In this document: piece by piece, positions 29,825 through 40,900 of the stretch
Position numbering within the stretch: position 1 is the first letter of the stretch
How the letters are laid out: every line of letters starts with the position of its first letter
Source of the DNA: Lodderomyces elongisporus
Lineage: Eukaryota > Ascomycota > Pichiomycetes > Serinales > Debaryomycetaceae
Direction of reading: 5' to 3'
DNA length: 64,000 nt
Assembly: GCF_030384665.1 (NCBI RefSeq)
Contig: NC_083673.1
Coordinates: forward strand, 1,745,501 to 1,809,500
The notes under the pieces: model-generated
The model's database searches: none
Told to the model about the DNA's origin: nothing
What the model saw: the letters and a program-made list of their open reading frames with translations, nothing else
Position numbers and translations under genes: made by a program

Positions 29825-30419
29825 TTGACCAACACATTCAGGTAAACTGTTGAAATAGCTTGTGAGTTAAAGGTGTAATTTTTGTGCTTGTGTGCGGGTT
29901 AACAACAAAAGGGTTAAACTTGTAGTTTGATACTGTTTGGTAATCAGTAGCCAAGAAAGTGCGTGGGTTCTTGTGATCACTTTAGTAATTTATATTATTG
30001 CGGAGAAATAGCAGCCGCAGAAGAAATGGAATAAGAATATGAAACCAATTCTAAGTACTGGAAAGCGCGAAAACGGGAGCTTTAGAGTACAAATGTGAAC
30101 GAATTGGAAGAGTTGAAAGTTTAGGGAAAAAGCATCATCTATTTACGTTTGAATTATGTAGTGCAAGCAACTGCTTCTAGAATTAGTTAAGCAAAAAGAG
30201 TAGCCGTCATGGATCAAAAAAGAAGAAGAAGGCAAAAAAGAAAAGAAGAAAAGAGTATTGAAAATGGAATTGGAAAAAAAATTCAAAAGGTGCAACGGAG
30301 CAAGAGGGCAAAACTGTAAAGATGGAGGGGTGTTTCTTTTTTGTGCATATAGAATTATATGTTTTTAGCAACAACTTTTTTTTTTGCTTTAGCTGAATAT
30401 GGATCTTGTTAATTTTGTT
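29825..30419. promoter_or_regulatory. ATG101 upstream region / PTH1 3' flank
   Basis: About 600 bp with both neighbours on the - strand. It is A-rich with purine runs near 30215-30260. No gene or clear motif is seen. Confidence 0.5.
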
Positions 30420-31094
30420 TCACGGCAGCAAGTTATTCACTTGTACTTGACTTTGCAAGTTTACTTCAATAACTTCTTCTAACTTTTTTATTACTTTTGG
30501 TATCACTTTCAAATCAAGTTCCTCAATTTCAATTTGGCTGTCAAATTTTTTCAAAACATAATCTGAAACAGAGCCGCTAGTAGGCTTGCCTATTCCTATT
30601 CCCAATTTTTGGTAACTCTTGCAAAATCCATCAATAGACTTGAGTCCATTATGGCCTCTTGAACTAGTACCAGCTTGTCGTAGCTGAAACTTACCCAATG
30701 GTCTTTCCAATTCATCATGAAGGACCAACATTTGAGACCCTTTCGGGTGCTGATTAAAATGTTTTTGGATAACCCTCCCCTGTATATTCATAAATGTAGA
30801 GTCCGATTTGAAAAGTACAATATTGGGATATTTGGTCGACAAATAAAATGGTCCTTGCTTATAAACATGGTCCTTCCAATAGTTATTTGTTATATGGTCC
30901 ATGACTCGATGCCCTACGTTATGCCTTGTTCCTGCATAACTAGGCTCAGGATTGCCTATAGATGCAATGAAAATGTATTTGGTATCGTTAGCAAATGAAG
31001 GTATTTTCCTCATGGTCAGGTACAATGCAATAGTGCTGCGAAATAAGTCAGCAAATAAAGAAAAAGCAGTAGTATTTGGTGGGAATCCCAGCAT
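30420..31094 (-). CDS. PTH1: Peptidyl-tRNA hydrolase, Pth1 family
   Basis: A 224-residue bacterial-type peptidyl-tRNA hydrolase that frees tRNA from peptidyl-tRNA dropped by stalled ribosomes. Motifs are IASIGNPEPSYAGTRHNVGH (about residues 43-62, with the catalytic His and the Asn that binds the peptide), VLHDELERPLGKFQLR (about 122-137) and SSRGHNGLKSI (about 143-153). The roughly 40 residues before the core form a hydrophobic/basic leader fitting mitochondrial import. A second ATG at 31013 (MRKIPSF) could give a shorter form. The stop is TGA at 30420-30422. Confidence 0.92.
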   Translation of the reverse strand: MLGFPPNTTAFSLFADLFRSTIALYLTMRKIPSFANDTKYIFIASIGNPEPSYAGTRHNVGHRVMDHITNNYWKDHVYKQGPFYLSTKYPNIVLFKSDSTFMNIQGRVIQKHFNQHPKGSQMLVLHDELERPLGKFQLRQAGTSSRGHNGLKSIDGFCKSYQKLGIGIGKPTSGSVSDYVLKKFDSQIEIEELDLKVIPKVIKKLEEVIEVNLQSQVQVNNLLP

Positions 31095-32722
31095 GTTATA
31101 TATTTTGAATGAAATCTGAATTTTATGGTATCTGTATTGCCACTCTTAATAAATTGGGCCGCATGTGATGCTGATGTTTTAATTGATGGTGACTGCTCAC
31201 TAATTAGCCACTAAACTGCCATTAACCTTCCCAATCATTTATTTTTTTATTCTATTCATATCCTATTTTTTTTTTTTGCCAAATTGATTTAGTGTATCTT
31301 GACCTTGAAGACGCAAAATCTCAATACTATTTGTCGTTTCTTCTCATTTCAATTTTTTTTCCCTCTTTTGTCTCTTCTACGTTGTCTCGCTTTATACTTC
31401 GTCCAACCAGTAATTCGGGCCAGTGGCGAAAATCAATCAAACAAACAAGAAACAAATAAACAAACACACATGAAGCAAAACGGAGAATAATTAGCAACGA
31501 AATTTGTTCAACAAGTGACTCATCCTTCTTTTTTTTTTGTAAGCAACAATGTTTCAAAACAAAACTTTACCTAATCGTTGTCGGAGTACTGTGTGCTATA
31601 ATTAAACATATGAATAAGTTGCTCTTGCTGCTAGATTACTGGGCATAAACACATGCTTTTCATCAGTGTATTCATTATGTACAAATCAACGAGCAGGTGG
31701 ACTAAACACCTCCTAGAATATTGGCTTAATTGTGTATCTAAGAACATGGCTTACAATTTCTATAGGGTTGTATCTAAAAAAAAATGTCTTGATGGTTTTT
31801 TTAAACCTGTATATATTGAAGTTACACATTATCAACTTATCCTGGCCAATGTGAAAAAGTTGAGAGATTATGAAAGCCTTCCTTGATCCTTACGTGTAAC
31901 GTCACAACTGAATCAGGTAGATAATTATGCAAAATGAAAATGTTGACATTATCAATAGTTTTGTATACCGTTAGTCATTTCAACAAAAACTTCAATTTTT
32001 TTTATTACTGATCAGTTTTCGAGGAAACCCCCCTGTCACAGTGCGACACACACTGGACGCTCTGTGCCCTCGTTTCCACTAAGTGAATATTTGGAAAATA
32101 TTGCACGACATAGGAAACTTGAAACTTCAAACAAGATGAGTTTATATAAATAGGAACGAGAAGTGGTAAAATTAACTTATCACTATTATATAGAAATATC
32201 GGTTAAATACATAATTTAGACGGTCAACTACATTGAACACAAATCACTAGGTGAACGTGCAGAGTGTATACTCTCACGATTCTCCTTACTAGTGACTTTG
32301 TATGAGACAATTTACTCTCTTAACTTATGAGCATTGAGACCTTTATAGGTGCGATCATTGACAATTACACTTAGTTGGAATATAGCCTATCAAGTCACGA
32401 ACTCAAACCGCTGGTATCGGTGAGCTACCAGCTCGAACCGATGCTCAGCAGTCGTACACTTGTTACTTGTGACAGTGCTATGCGACACCCCCCAAAAAAA
32501 AAGGGAAAAAAAAGAGGGGAGAGGAAAAATTTAAACTACACAATTTGGTTGCAAAAAAAATAAAAAATAAAATAAAGACAAAAGAGACGCAAACTTTTGC
32601 CGCCTCTCAATCGAACTCAATTTAATTTTGTATCATATTATATTTAATGTAATATATATGTGTGTATACTTTTTTTTTGATATTTCCATGGAGGGATAGT
32701 AACTTGTTCAAAGGCTACACAA
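31095..32722. other. Divergent region between PTH1 and the BAR-SH3 gene, with a solo LTR
   Basis: About 1.6 kb. The left part (31095-32033) is AT-rich with short biased ORFs (31299, 31327 and 31653) that I do not support. A solo LTR on the - strand fills 32034-32487, flanked by C runs. A-rich DNA and a short AT tract then lead to the start at 32723. Confidence 0.6.
32034..32487 (-). mobile_element. Second solo LTR of the same Ty-like family
   Basis: Read on the - strand it starts TGTCGCATAGCACTGTCACA and ends GTGTGTCGCACTGTGACA, 454 bp. It aligns along its whole length with the LTR at 18001-18460. The flanks are CCCCCC on both sides (32028-32033 and 32488-32493), consistent with a 5-bp CCCCC target duplication, although a homopolymer is weaker evidence than CGAGA at the other copy. 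No internal retrotransposon sequence is present. It ends 235 bp before the BAR-SH3 gene. Confidence 0.83.
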
Positions 32723-33847
32723 ATGAACAGCGAACTCACCAAATTGACTAATCAAGTCTGTAAGAAATGGAAATCTGTTGGCGATGTAGTTACTAAACCA
32801 AATTGTCACCAGGTGGACTGGAAAGCTATCAAGCACACACCTCAATACCTCAAACTGAAAATCAAATATGCCGGCGTTTCATACACAGTAGATGAAGATT
32901 TTGATAAGCTAGAAAACATCCTTAAGAGTCAAAGTGTTTCATTAAAGAAACTCATTGAGCAAACTAAACAATTCACTTCGAGCATGGTGGATACCATTCA
33001 AAATGCTATTGCTGTGAGCAAATGTTTCCATGATACAATCGACCCTTGTAGCAATGCTCATAGCAATGTTCCAATCTTTGGCGACACTTATGACAAATGG
33101 GCAAATATGGTCAAGTACAAACAACTGGTTCAAGCAATTAGTATAGAATCCGAAATCGTGTATTTGAACAACGGTACCTTGAAACAATTGGAACTCTTGA
33201 ACAACCAAATTTTGAAACAAGTGTTTAAGATGATACGCGAGCGCCGTTACGCGGCTTTAGATTGTGACAAATTGTCTAATGAACACAAGACGCTTGCGGA
33301 AAAGCAATCAAACATTGGTGGTGCTGACCAACTTAGCTCCAGAGAGACTAGTCATATTTTTGCAATAGGGAGAAAACTATTTGATGCAAAGAAGAAATAC
33401 AACTATTATAATGCGTTGTTAAAGAAGGAACTTCCCAGTTTGATACTGCTTATAAAACCAATCATCAGCTATGCCACAACGGATTTGTATCTTCTTCATT
33501 TAAACTATTGTTACAGTTGGATTATAAAATTGAACAATATTCCATACAAGGATGTACCAATGGAAAAGTTGTTGCGAGACAGTGAAACTAAGCAAGTGGA
33601 GCTTGATGCAGAGGTTAGGGGGTTGAAATTATTTACACCAATGCAAAAAGATGGCCACACTGTTTGTACTCAGACAAATGCATCGTGGTCATGCATTGCA
33701 TTGTATGACTATGATGGATTACAAGACGATGACCTAACATTCAAAAGAAATGATACCATAAAAATAATAGCAAAAGATAACGATAACTGGTGGAAAGGTG
33801 AGGTTAAAGGTAAAGTAGGATATTTCCCATCAAACTACGTCTTTTAA
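32723..33847 (+). CDS. BAR-SH3 amphiphysin-like protein (Rvs167 family)
   Basis: A 374-residue protein with an N-terminal helical BAR-type region (about residues 30-270) and a C-terminal SH3 domain (about 318-374: CIALYDYDGLQDDDLTFKRN, then DNWWKGEVKGKVGYFPSNYV). The protein ends right at the SH3. Rvs161/Rvs167 bend the plasma membrane at endocytic sites. CTG-clade yeasts carry extra Rvs167 paralogues, and this one is shorter than Rvs167 because it lacks the long Gly/Pro/Ala linker, so it is probably such a paralogue rather than RVS167 itself. The N-terminus also differs from the usual Rvs167 opening. It is convergent with the LRR gene. Confidence 0.85.
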   Translation: MNSELTKLTNQVCKKWKSVGDVVTKPNCHQVDWKAIKHTPQYLKLKIKYAGVSYTVDEDFDKLENILKSQSVSLKKLIEQTKQFTSSMVDTIQNAIAVSKCFHDTIDPCSNAHSNVPIFGDTYDKWANMVKYKQLVQAISIESEIVYLNNGTLKQLELLNNQILKQVFKMIRERRYAALDCDKLSNEHKTLAEKQSNIGGADQLSSRETSHIFAIGRKLFDAKKKYNYYNALLKKELPSLILLIKPIISYATTDLYLLHLNYCYSWIIKLNNIPYKDVPMEKLLRDSETKQVELDAEVRGLKLFTPMQKDGHTVCTQTNASWSCIALYDYDGLQDDDLTFKRNDTIKIIAKDNDNWWKGEVKGKVGYFPSNYVF

Positions 33848-33962
33848 ATAGAAAAAATTGGCTACATAAAATGCGTTTTACGCATCAGCCCGGTTAGTTA
33901 CCGTTATATCTATGCATCTTGTTAGCTATTCAATCATACTCAAGTTATTCTAGATAGTTAAT

Positions 33963-35402
33963 TTAGAAATTACTAGCTTCTTCTTTATTTAGTAAGTACT
34001 TTTGAACACAATGGTCAGAGCAAAACTGTCGTCGAATTGGGACATTTTTATTCTGTAGTATATCCCACCATTCCATAACTTCTGCCATTGGCTCAACAAC
34101 TATCAAGTCACACTCGTTGCACTTGTCCATAAACTTACCTTTTCTAATAGCTTTTGCAATAGTACTATGAAATATTTTGGGAGTAGATTTCTTCCATATT
34201 TGTGTTTCTTGGTATGAAACATCGTACTTGGCTATAACATTGAGACACAATGATCGGAGAGAAACTACCTTTCTAGTTTTCGTGGTCAAGTATTTAATTG
34301 TGGTTCTTGCTCTTATTTGAGCTTTCGCAGCGCACAGTGATGGGGCAAACTGCTGTTGCGGTTGCAGTTGCAGTTGCAGTTCTTGCAGGTGTGACAGTGG
34401 CAGCAAATACAGCGTATGCAGTGTCAGAACTGACAAAAATGAATCATCATTGTTTTCTTTTTTTGGAATTATTATGGCATCCTCAGGTACTTTGATAAAT
34501 GGGTTAGGTCCCGTAGTGAGATTTTTTAATTTGGGTAGGTTTAACACTTGGCTGGGTAGAAATTCAATTCTATTTGAACTGATTGACAAGTCACTTAGAT
34601 TTGCTAGATTGGCAATAAGTGGCGGGATAGAGGTGAGTTTATTTTGCCTTAATGACAACACCTGCAATTTGGTAAATTTGAATAACGAAGGAGCAAGATC
34701 GTAGATACTATTATTAGTGAGGTATAGCTGGTACTGAGATTCAACCAAAGAATTGAATCCGGTAGTGAGCCCTGGAATGATGACCAAATTGTTCAAATCT
34801 TTGATTTCATCGGGGACTTGGTCCAACCCCATAGAGTTTAAATCTATCACTGTTTGTGCATTTTCGAAAGCATCAAGAAGTATATCTCTCGCTCTGTTAA
34901 ATGCTCTTGTTCGAGCTATTCTAGTTGCTTCATCATCCGTATTATCATCCTCATCATCCTCATCCTTATCATCAACATTTTCTTCTTCTGCTGCTCCAAA
35001 AAAGTTTTTGGCATTTTTTTCAATCCCCTTTCTTTTTCCTGGCCCTGCTTTTTTATCACGTCCAGCATCACTTGTGGTTGAAAAAGAATTTTGGTTCTTA
35101 TTTTTTGACTTCACTTCATTGAAACTGCCTCTAAATCTGTTGAATCTATCAATTCCAAAATCAGCATCCGAGCTAATTGGCTTATGAGGAGAAGTTTTCA
35201 GTTCCGTTGCATGTTGTCGTTGTTGTTGATGTTGTTGTTTTGGAGATTTGGGTACTTGAAAACTTGTGGTTGGATTTGTCCAAAAATCAAATTCAGACAT
35301 CAATGGAGCCGGGTTGGGGCTGCTGTAATCATTATCGTTGGGAGGGCTGCTAGGAGGCAATATTGGGTTCGGTTCGCGCTCAGATGAATCAATCATTGTA
35401 GG

Positions 35403-35435
<33 letters not shown>

Positions 35436-35879
35436 CTCTTCCTCTTCTTTTTCCTCTTCATCATCATCGTTGTCATTGTCATTGTCAACTCCCACTCCTT
35501 CTTCGCCTCCTTCGTCTTCTATTTCGACCTTGCTGTTGTTGTTGCCTCTCTCGTAAAAATCATTTTCTCGGCACCTTGATCTAGGTTGGGTCTCAAAATA
35601 TTGTCTATTACCAAAATCCAATTTTTTCACATCGTCCTTGTCATTAAAACTCTCACCCATTCGCCGTTTAAGTGATGGCGGGTTGGTTTTCAATTTGGGC
35701 CTTGGTCTTTTCACAGTCAGCAGATTTAATTCTGATGTATTGCGTGTGTGGTAAAAGCTGCTAGCATTTTCGTCAATTTCCGATCTATGCCTTGGGGTTG
35801 TATTGAGACTATTGTGGTCATTAAAAGACGATGCTTTGCTAAACGCAAACGGTAGCAAATACTTTTGATTATCATCCAT
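33963..35879 (-). CDS. Leucine-rich repeat protein with a C-terminal cysteine motif
   Basis: A 638-residue protein. Residues 1-330 are disordered and include an almost pure Glu tract (about 143-160) and several acidic runs. LRRs of the plant/SDS22-like type lie at about residues 340-470 (LDLNSMGLDQVPDEIKDL, LQVLSLRQNKLTSIPPLIA, LSDLSISSNRIEFLPSQVL). A C-terminal domain follows with CNEC (about 593) and FCSDHC (about 620) spaced like zinc ligands. I know similar LRR proteins in Candida and fission yeast but no established function. A scaffold role is only inferred. Confidence 0.8.
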
Positions 35880-37962
35880 GTTTTAGAGGATACATAAAAT
35901 CAAATGACTATTGAGTATTGCCAATTGCTGATGGTCAATTGGTTACAATTAACGGATTGTGGTAAAATGATGGAGGATGAAGAACAGGAACTGTCCAAAA
36001 ACAAGTATGTCCGATGAAGCTTTGTAAATGGGTATCAATCCAGTGTCAATGCAAAGTAATGAAATTCTTTTCTTTTTTTTTATGCTTTTTCCTACTTTTT
36101 TTTGGAGATGGAAATTGATGATTTTTGGACCAATCAATACGAGATGCTTTCCGGTGAAGCTAACTATGTAAGGGCGTACTGGAGACTTGTAAACATGCGA
36201 GCTAAGTAGGGAGAGGGGGAAAGAAAAACTGATAGAGAGAGAGAAAGAAGAAGAAGAAGAAGAAGAAAGGAAATGATAAATTTACGTGCCACAAAAACGC
36301 GTCTTTTAACGCGAAAACTTATATGCGGAGGCTTTATAAATCGGAATTGAGTTCCAACCGACCTATTCACATTTGTCCAGCTAGTATAAGACCTTAGCAT
36401 ACTCTTTGATCATAAAGAATGTTACATCTAGAGAGTCGACACCATCAGTATTGAATGAAATAAAATTCAATCAAACGTTAACTTAGCCAAAACCTTTTAA
36501 GCTTACCTCAACATGAATTCTCCGCTCTCTTCTTTTCTCTTGTTTCCTTGCACACCTTCTCCCTCTCCTTCGGCATTTGGCGTATATTAGTAAAGTATTG
36601 TATCTCCAACACATGCCATAAAAAACTTTGAAGTCCTTAGTAGCGATGACTTCTATAGGCAATGTTTTGCTAAGAAAACAAGGACTAAAAAGAAACATTA
36701 CTGAATTGGTTCCACAAGATTAACCAGCTCAACGGTTTAAATGACAATTGGATGGTAGTAAATATTTGCATAAAAATGGCAGACGAAAGGAATATATTGT
36801 TTTAAGATAACTGACTGACTGACAGACAGACAGACTGACTGACTGACTGACTGACAGACAGACTGACAGACTGACAGACTGACTGACTGACAGACTGACA
36901 GACTGACTAAAGCTTTCTTTAAAGGAGATGGCACCAAAAAAAATTGTTTTCTTGATGGTAAATGTTTAAACCAAATCATCGGTTAGATTAGTAAGAAAGA
37001 TGTGATCATCTAATGATGAATACTCTGGTGTTTTCAACATTATCATAAGGCGAACTAATTGATCTGTAGTTATTCAAGCCAGATACGAATTATTAGTACA
37101 GTATGTAGTCCTGCAAATTTATATTCACGAACCATGTTATGATAAGGCTCATGATTCATTGTTTTTACTCTTTATGTTCTTCTCTCCTCCCATTCATTAC
37201 CCTTCTCTTCCTTCATTTTCTGTTTTTTATTTCTTTCTTTTTTTTTTTCTCTTCCTCCATTTCACGAATATTTATTGTTCAACATGGTTGATCCTTAATT
37301 GTTGTATTGAAAAATTGTATCAAAGCAATGGTTCGGTTTTTTTTTTCACCACTCAATTTCTTTTCCTCCTCTTTGTCTTTTTGACTTTTTGACTTTATTT
37401 TGTTTCAATCATAAAATTCTCCAAACCAATTAAGCCCACTTTTCCATAATCTACACCAGGAAAATACATACGCGAGGAAAAGACGGAGGTAAAGGTAAGA
37501 TGTGTCTCGCACTACATTTGCATTGACATATTAATTCCATAGAATAATCAATTCACCAGAAGCGCAAATTGTTCAATCGTTTCGAAGCCGCAAAAAAAAA
37601 AAAAGGCAAAAACCCCATCAAGAAGGCAAAGCTCCAAAACCTCCGCCCTACGAATTAAAGACGAAAACGGGATAGAAAAGAATCCAACGGGCCAAAGTTT
37701 AGTAATATATAACAAACCGGGGCCTCCTTTTTTTTTTCTGGACAACTTTACTCATTCTGTTCTTTATCCTTCCATATTTCTGAATAAATCTTCATTCTGG
37801 ATCATTATTTTATCCCCATCTTTTGTTTTCCCTTTTTATTTTATTTTATTATTATTTTATTATCATTATCACAGTTCCTTTTTCCTTTCTTTTTTTTTTT
37901 ACCTTATTTGAAGTATTATTGCTGACTGTGTTACACTGGTGGTATAAAGAATTAAACGAATA
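35880..37962. promoter_or_regulatory. Long divergent region between the LRR gene and the first ABC transporter
   Basis: About 2.1 kb. It contains GAA/GA-rich DNA at 36237-36268, a GACT/GACA tetranucleotide tract at 36809-36910 ending in TGACTAA, T-rich blocks at 37215-37255 and 37840-37900, and a CT-rich leader. The ORFs here (36483-36698, 37159-37392 and others) are biased and unsupported. Confidence 0.5.
36809..36910. repeat. GACT/GACA tetranucleotide microsatellite
   Basis: About 25 tetramer units, mixing GACT and GACA in blocks, about 1.05 kb upstream of the first ABC transporter. The repeat ends in TGACTAA (36904-36910), a sequence that matches the Yap1 half-site type element. Confidence 0.9.
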
Positions 37963-40900
37963 ATGCAAGTTTTACAGGATATTTCTGGCTTTGCTTTTAC
38001 AAAAGTAAATAGCTTTGGTGCTAACATTATGTGGGCTGTATTCAGTTCTGTTAGCTTGTTGCACCATTTCAAGTACGACGTCTTGAACCATACGCAGGAT
38101 TCCATTGATGCTACGTCGATATCAATTCCTAAGAAGCTTCCGCCATTTCTTTACTCGCCACATGGCAACGCATTGAACCCAAAATGGGTGAGGTTAGTGG
38201 GTGAGGTTATAAACTATATATTCCTAACCTTTAGTATGATACAAAGCATTCAGCTTTTGGCAAAGAGGAAAAAAGCTAATTCTTCTAATGAAGTTCATAC
38301 CAAAACTACTTGGGTGCAAATTGCTACTTGTTTCTTAGTTCTTGATCAATTGGTATTGGATATTATTCTTTATGCATTCACTAAAAAGGAATTTATGCTA
38401 TCAAGTATTGCTGTTACAATTACTGTGGGATTTTTACAAATTTATCAATATAGGACATCTCCAATTGCTTTGGCATCGGGAATACTTTACTGGATTACAA
38501 CTTTTGTCGTCTTTTTTGTGATTATTGTCCAAGACATCTCTTCAAAACACAAGATAATCGCAACCACATCAGTCGAATTGGGTATTGAAACCATTGTTAT
38601 GTTAAACAGTTTAATTTTATTTGTTTTAAATGCTTTTTACTATAAACCTGGGTTTGAGATTGAAAACAGGGGTGGATATAGTGATGACGGCAATAATATT
38701 GCTGATAATGATTACAAAAGCAATAAACAAAAGGAGGTTGACGTTATATCTTATTTTACGTTCAGGTTTATTCAACCCGTTATTGATAAAGTGTACAAGA
38801 CTGATGATTTGTCTATGGCAGAGTTGCCGGATGTCTTGGGGAACCTCAAATGCGATAATTCTACATTGGCTTTGAAGAAGAACTGGGAGTATGAATTAAA
38901 CGTTAAGAACCATTTGTTTGCTAAAATCTGGCTGATTGTTACTCGCAAGAAGTATGCCAACACGCCAAGTTTGTTTAGCTCAATTTACAAAACAAACATT
39001 TCCTACATCTGGGGAAACCTATTGTTTAGCTTTGCAAACATTGCGCTTACTTTTGCCCAGCCATTTATTCTCAAAGAACTAATTGAGTTTTTTGCTAAAT
39101 ATCTTTCAACTGATAGTCAAAATCACCCTCCAATAATTGTTGGTTATTTCTGGGCTGTCTTGATGTTTATCGTTGCTACGGTTGATTTCATAGTATACAA
39201 TCAAGCAATCATTTTGCAAAACAACTTAGCGTATGCTATAAGAAGCTCACTAACTGTATTGATTTATGAAAAAGCACTCAAGCTTTCACCAGCATCGAAA
39301 AAGAAAAAACCAACAGGTGATATTATAAACTCGTTATCTGTTGATATTGGGCGCATTAATGGTTTTACAATGAGTTTGGGTGAGTACGCATCAAGCCCCA
39401 TTAAGCTTGTTATCTGTCTTGTTGCATTGTACAGGTTTTTTGGATTTGCATCTTTTTTTGGCTTGGGTGCTGCCCTTATCTCGGTGCCTCTAATTACTTT
39501 GGTCAATACAACGGTGATGTCTAGTTATAAGCAATTGATGAAGGATAAAGATGATAGAACTTCATTGATTAAGGAAATTGTTAACCTGGCAAAAAGCATC
39601 AAGCTATATTCGTGGGAAACTCCTATGTTAAAAAGATTGAACCATATCAGAAATGATAGAGAGTTGCAAAACATGAAAAAGATTGGTGTTGTTGTTGCTC
39701 TTGCTCAATTTTTGTGGTCATGTGTCCCATTTATTATTAGTTGTGCTTGTTTTGCTGGTGTCACTTGGCTTTACGGTCTTCCGTTGACACCTGAGATTGT
39801 TTTTCCTGCATTGACATTATTTGGACTATTAATGGAACCAATGATGTTTATCCCTCACTTTATAATAAATGTTCTTGAAGTTGCCGTATCACTTGGAAGA
39901 TTAACAGAATTACTCACTTTGGAAGAAATAAGTCCCAATCAGAATGGAAAAATACAAAGACGCGATGTTTCCAATGGTGGTAAATATTCTGTGTTGATTA
40001 AAAATGCTGATTTCGTTTGGGATGATAATAATACCAAGGAAGAGTATAAGGATGAGGAAAGTGAAATGCAACAACAAGATAATGAGAATGGCGAGAACTT
40101 TGCATTGAAAAACGTAAATTTCTATGCAATCAGGGGGAAATTGACTTGTATTGTTGGTAGAGTTGGAAGTGGTAAATCCACTTTATTGGATGCAATCTTG
40201 GGTGATGTACCTATTAAGACCGAGTCTCGATACTCAGATGATCCAAATAGTTCTAGCTCATTACCTTTAATTGAGACTTTTGGCAATATTGCTTATTGTC
40301 CTCAAGCTCCTTGGATATTGAATGGCACCATCAAAGACAATATCTTATTTGGCCACAAATATGACTCTGAGTTTTACCGCAAGACAATAGTTGCATGTCA
40401 ACTAGTTGCCGATTTCCAATCTTTGGAATTAGGTGATAAAACTCTTGTTGGTGAAAAGGGTATTTCTTTGAGTGGTGGACAAAAGGCACGTATTTCTTTA
40501 GCAAGAGCAGTATACGCGAGAGCGGATATTTATTTGTTGGATGATGTTCTTTCGGCAGTCGATGCCCATGTGGGCAAGGCATTGATGAGAGAAGTTTTGT
40601 CACCGCAAGGTATTATTGGGAACCGTACTAAGATTTTGGCAACAAACTCTGTACCAGTTTTGCATATGGCTAGTGACATTTTTCTTTTGTCAAATGGATC
40701 CATTATAGAGCATGGTGATTATGATTCAGTTGTCAAAAATAACGGTGAATTGGCGAAACTAGTTGAGGAATTTGGAAAGAAAGCTGGGAATAATAATGAA
40801 TCTGATACAAAAAGCGATCTGCAAATTGAGGCAGAAGAGTCCTGGAGTCAAAGGCACGACGTGGTTGACGAAGCCCAAGCAGAACACAATTTACTTGAAA

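Noticed and set aside
32380..32450. tRNA-like sequence within the second LTR
   Set aside because: It resembles D-arm and T-arm fragments, but no acceptor stem or full cloverleaf forms, and the segment aligns with the first LTR.
32693..32722. Possible intron acceptor before the BAR-SH3 ATG (TAGTAACTTGTTCAAAG, like the APS3 intron end)
   Set aside because: The branch sequence is not TACTAAC and I found no GTATGT-type donor or coding first exon upstream.
35338..35556. Ser-rich + strand ORF opposite the LRR gene
   Set aside because: It is a reverse-strand reading of the Glu tract of the LRR protein.
36483..36698. 71-codon - strand ORF in the LRR-ABC gap
   Set aside because: The Arg-rich composition arises from CTTTCTCC-type DNA, and nothing suggests a domain.
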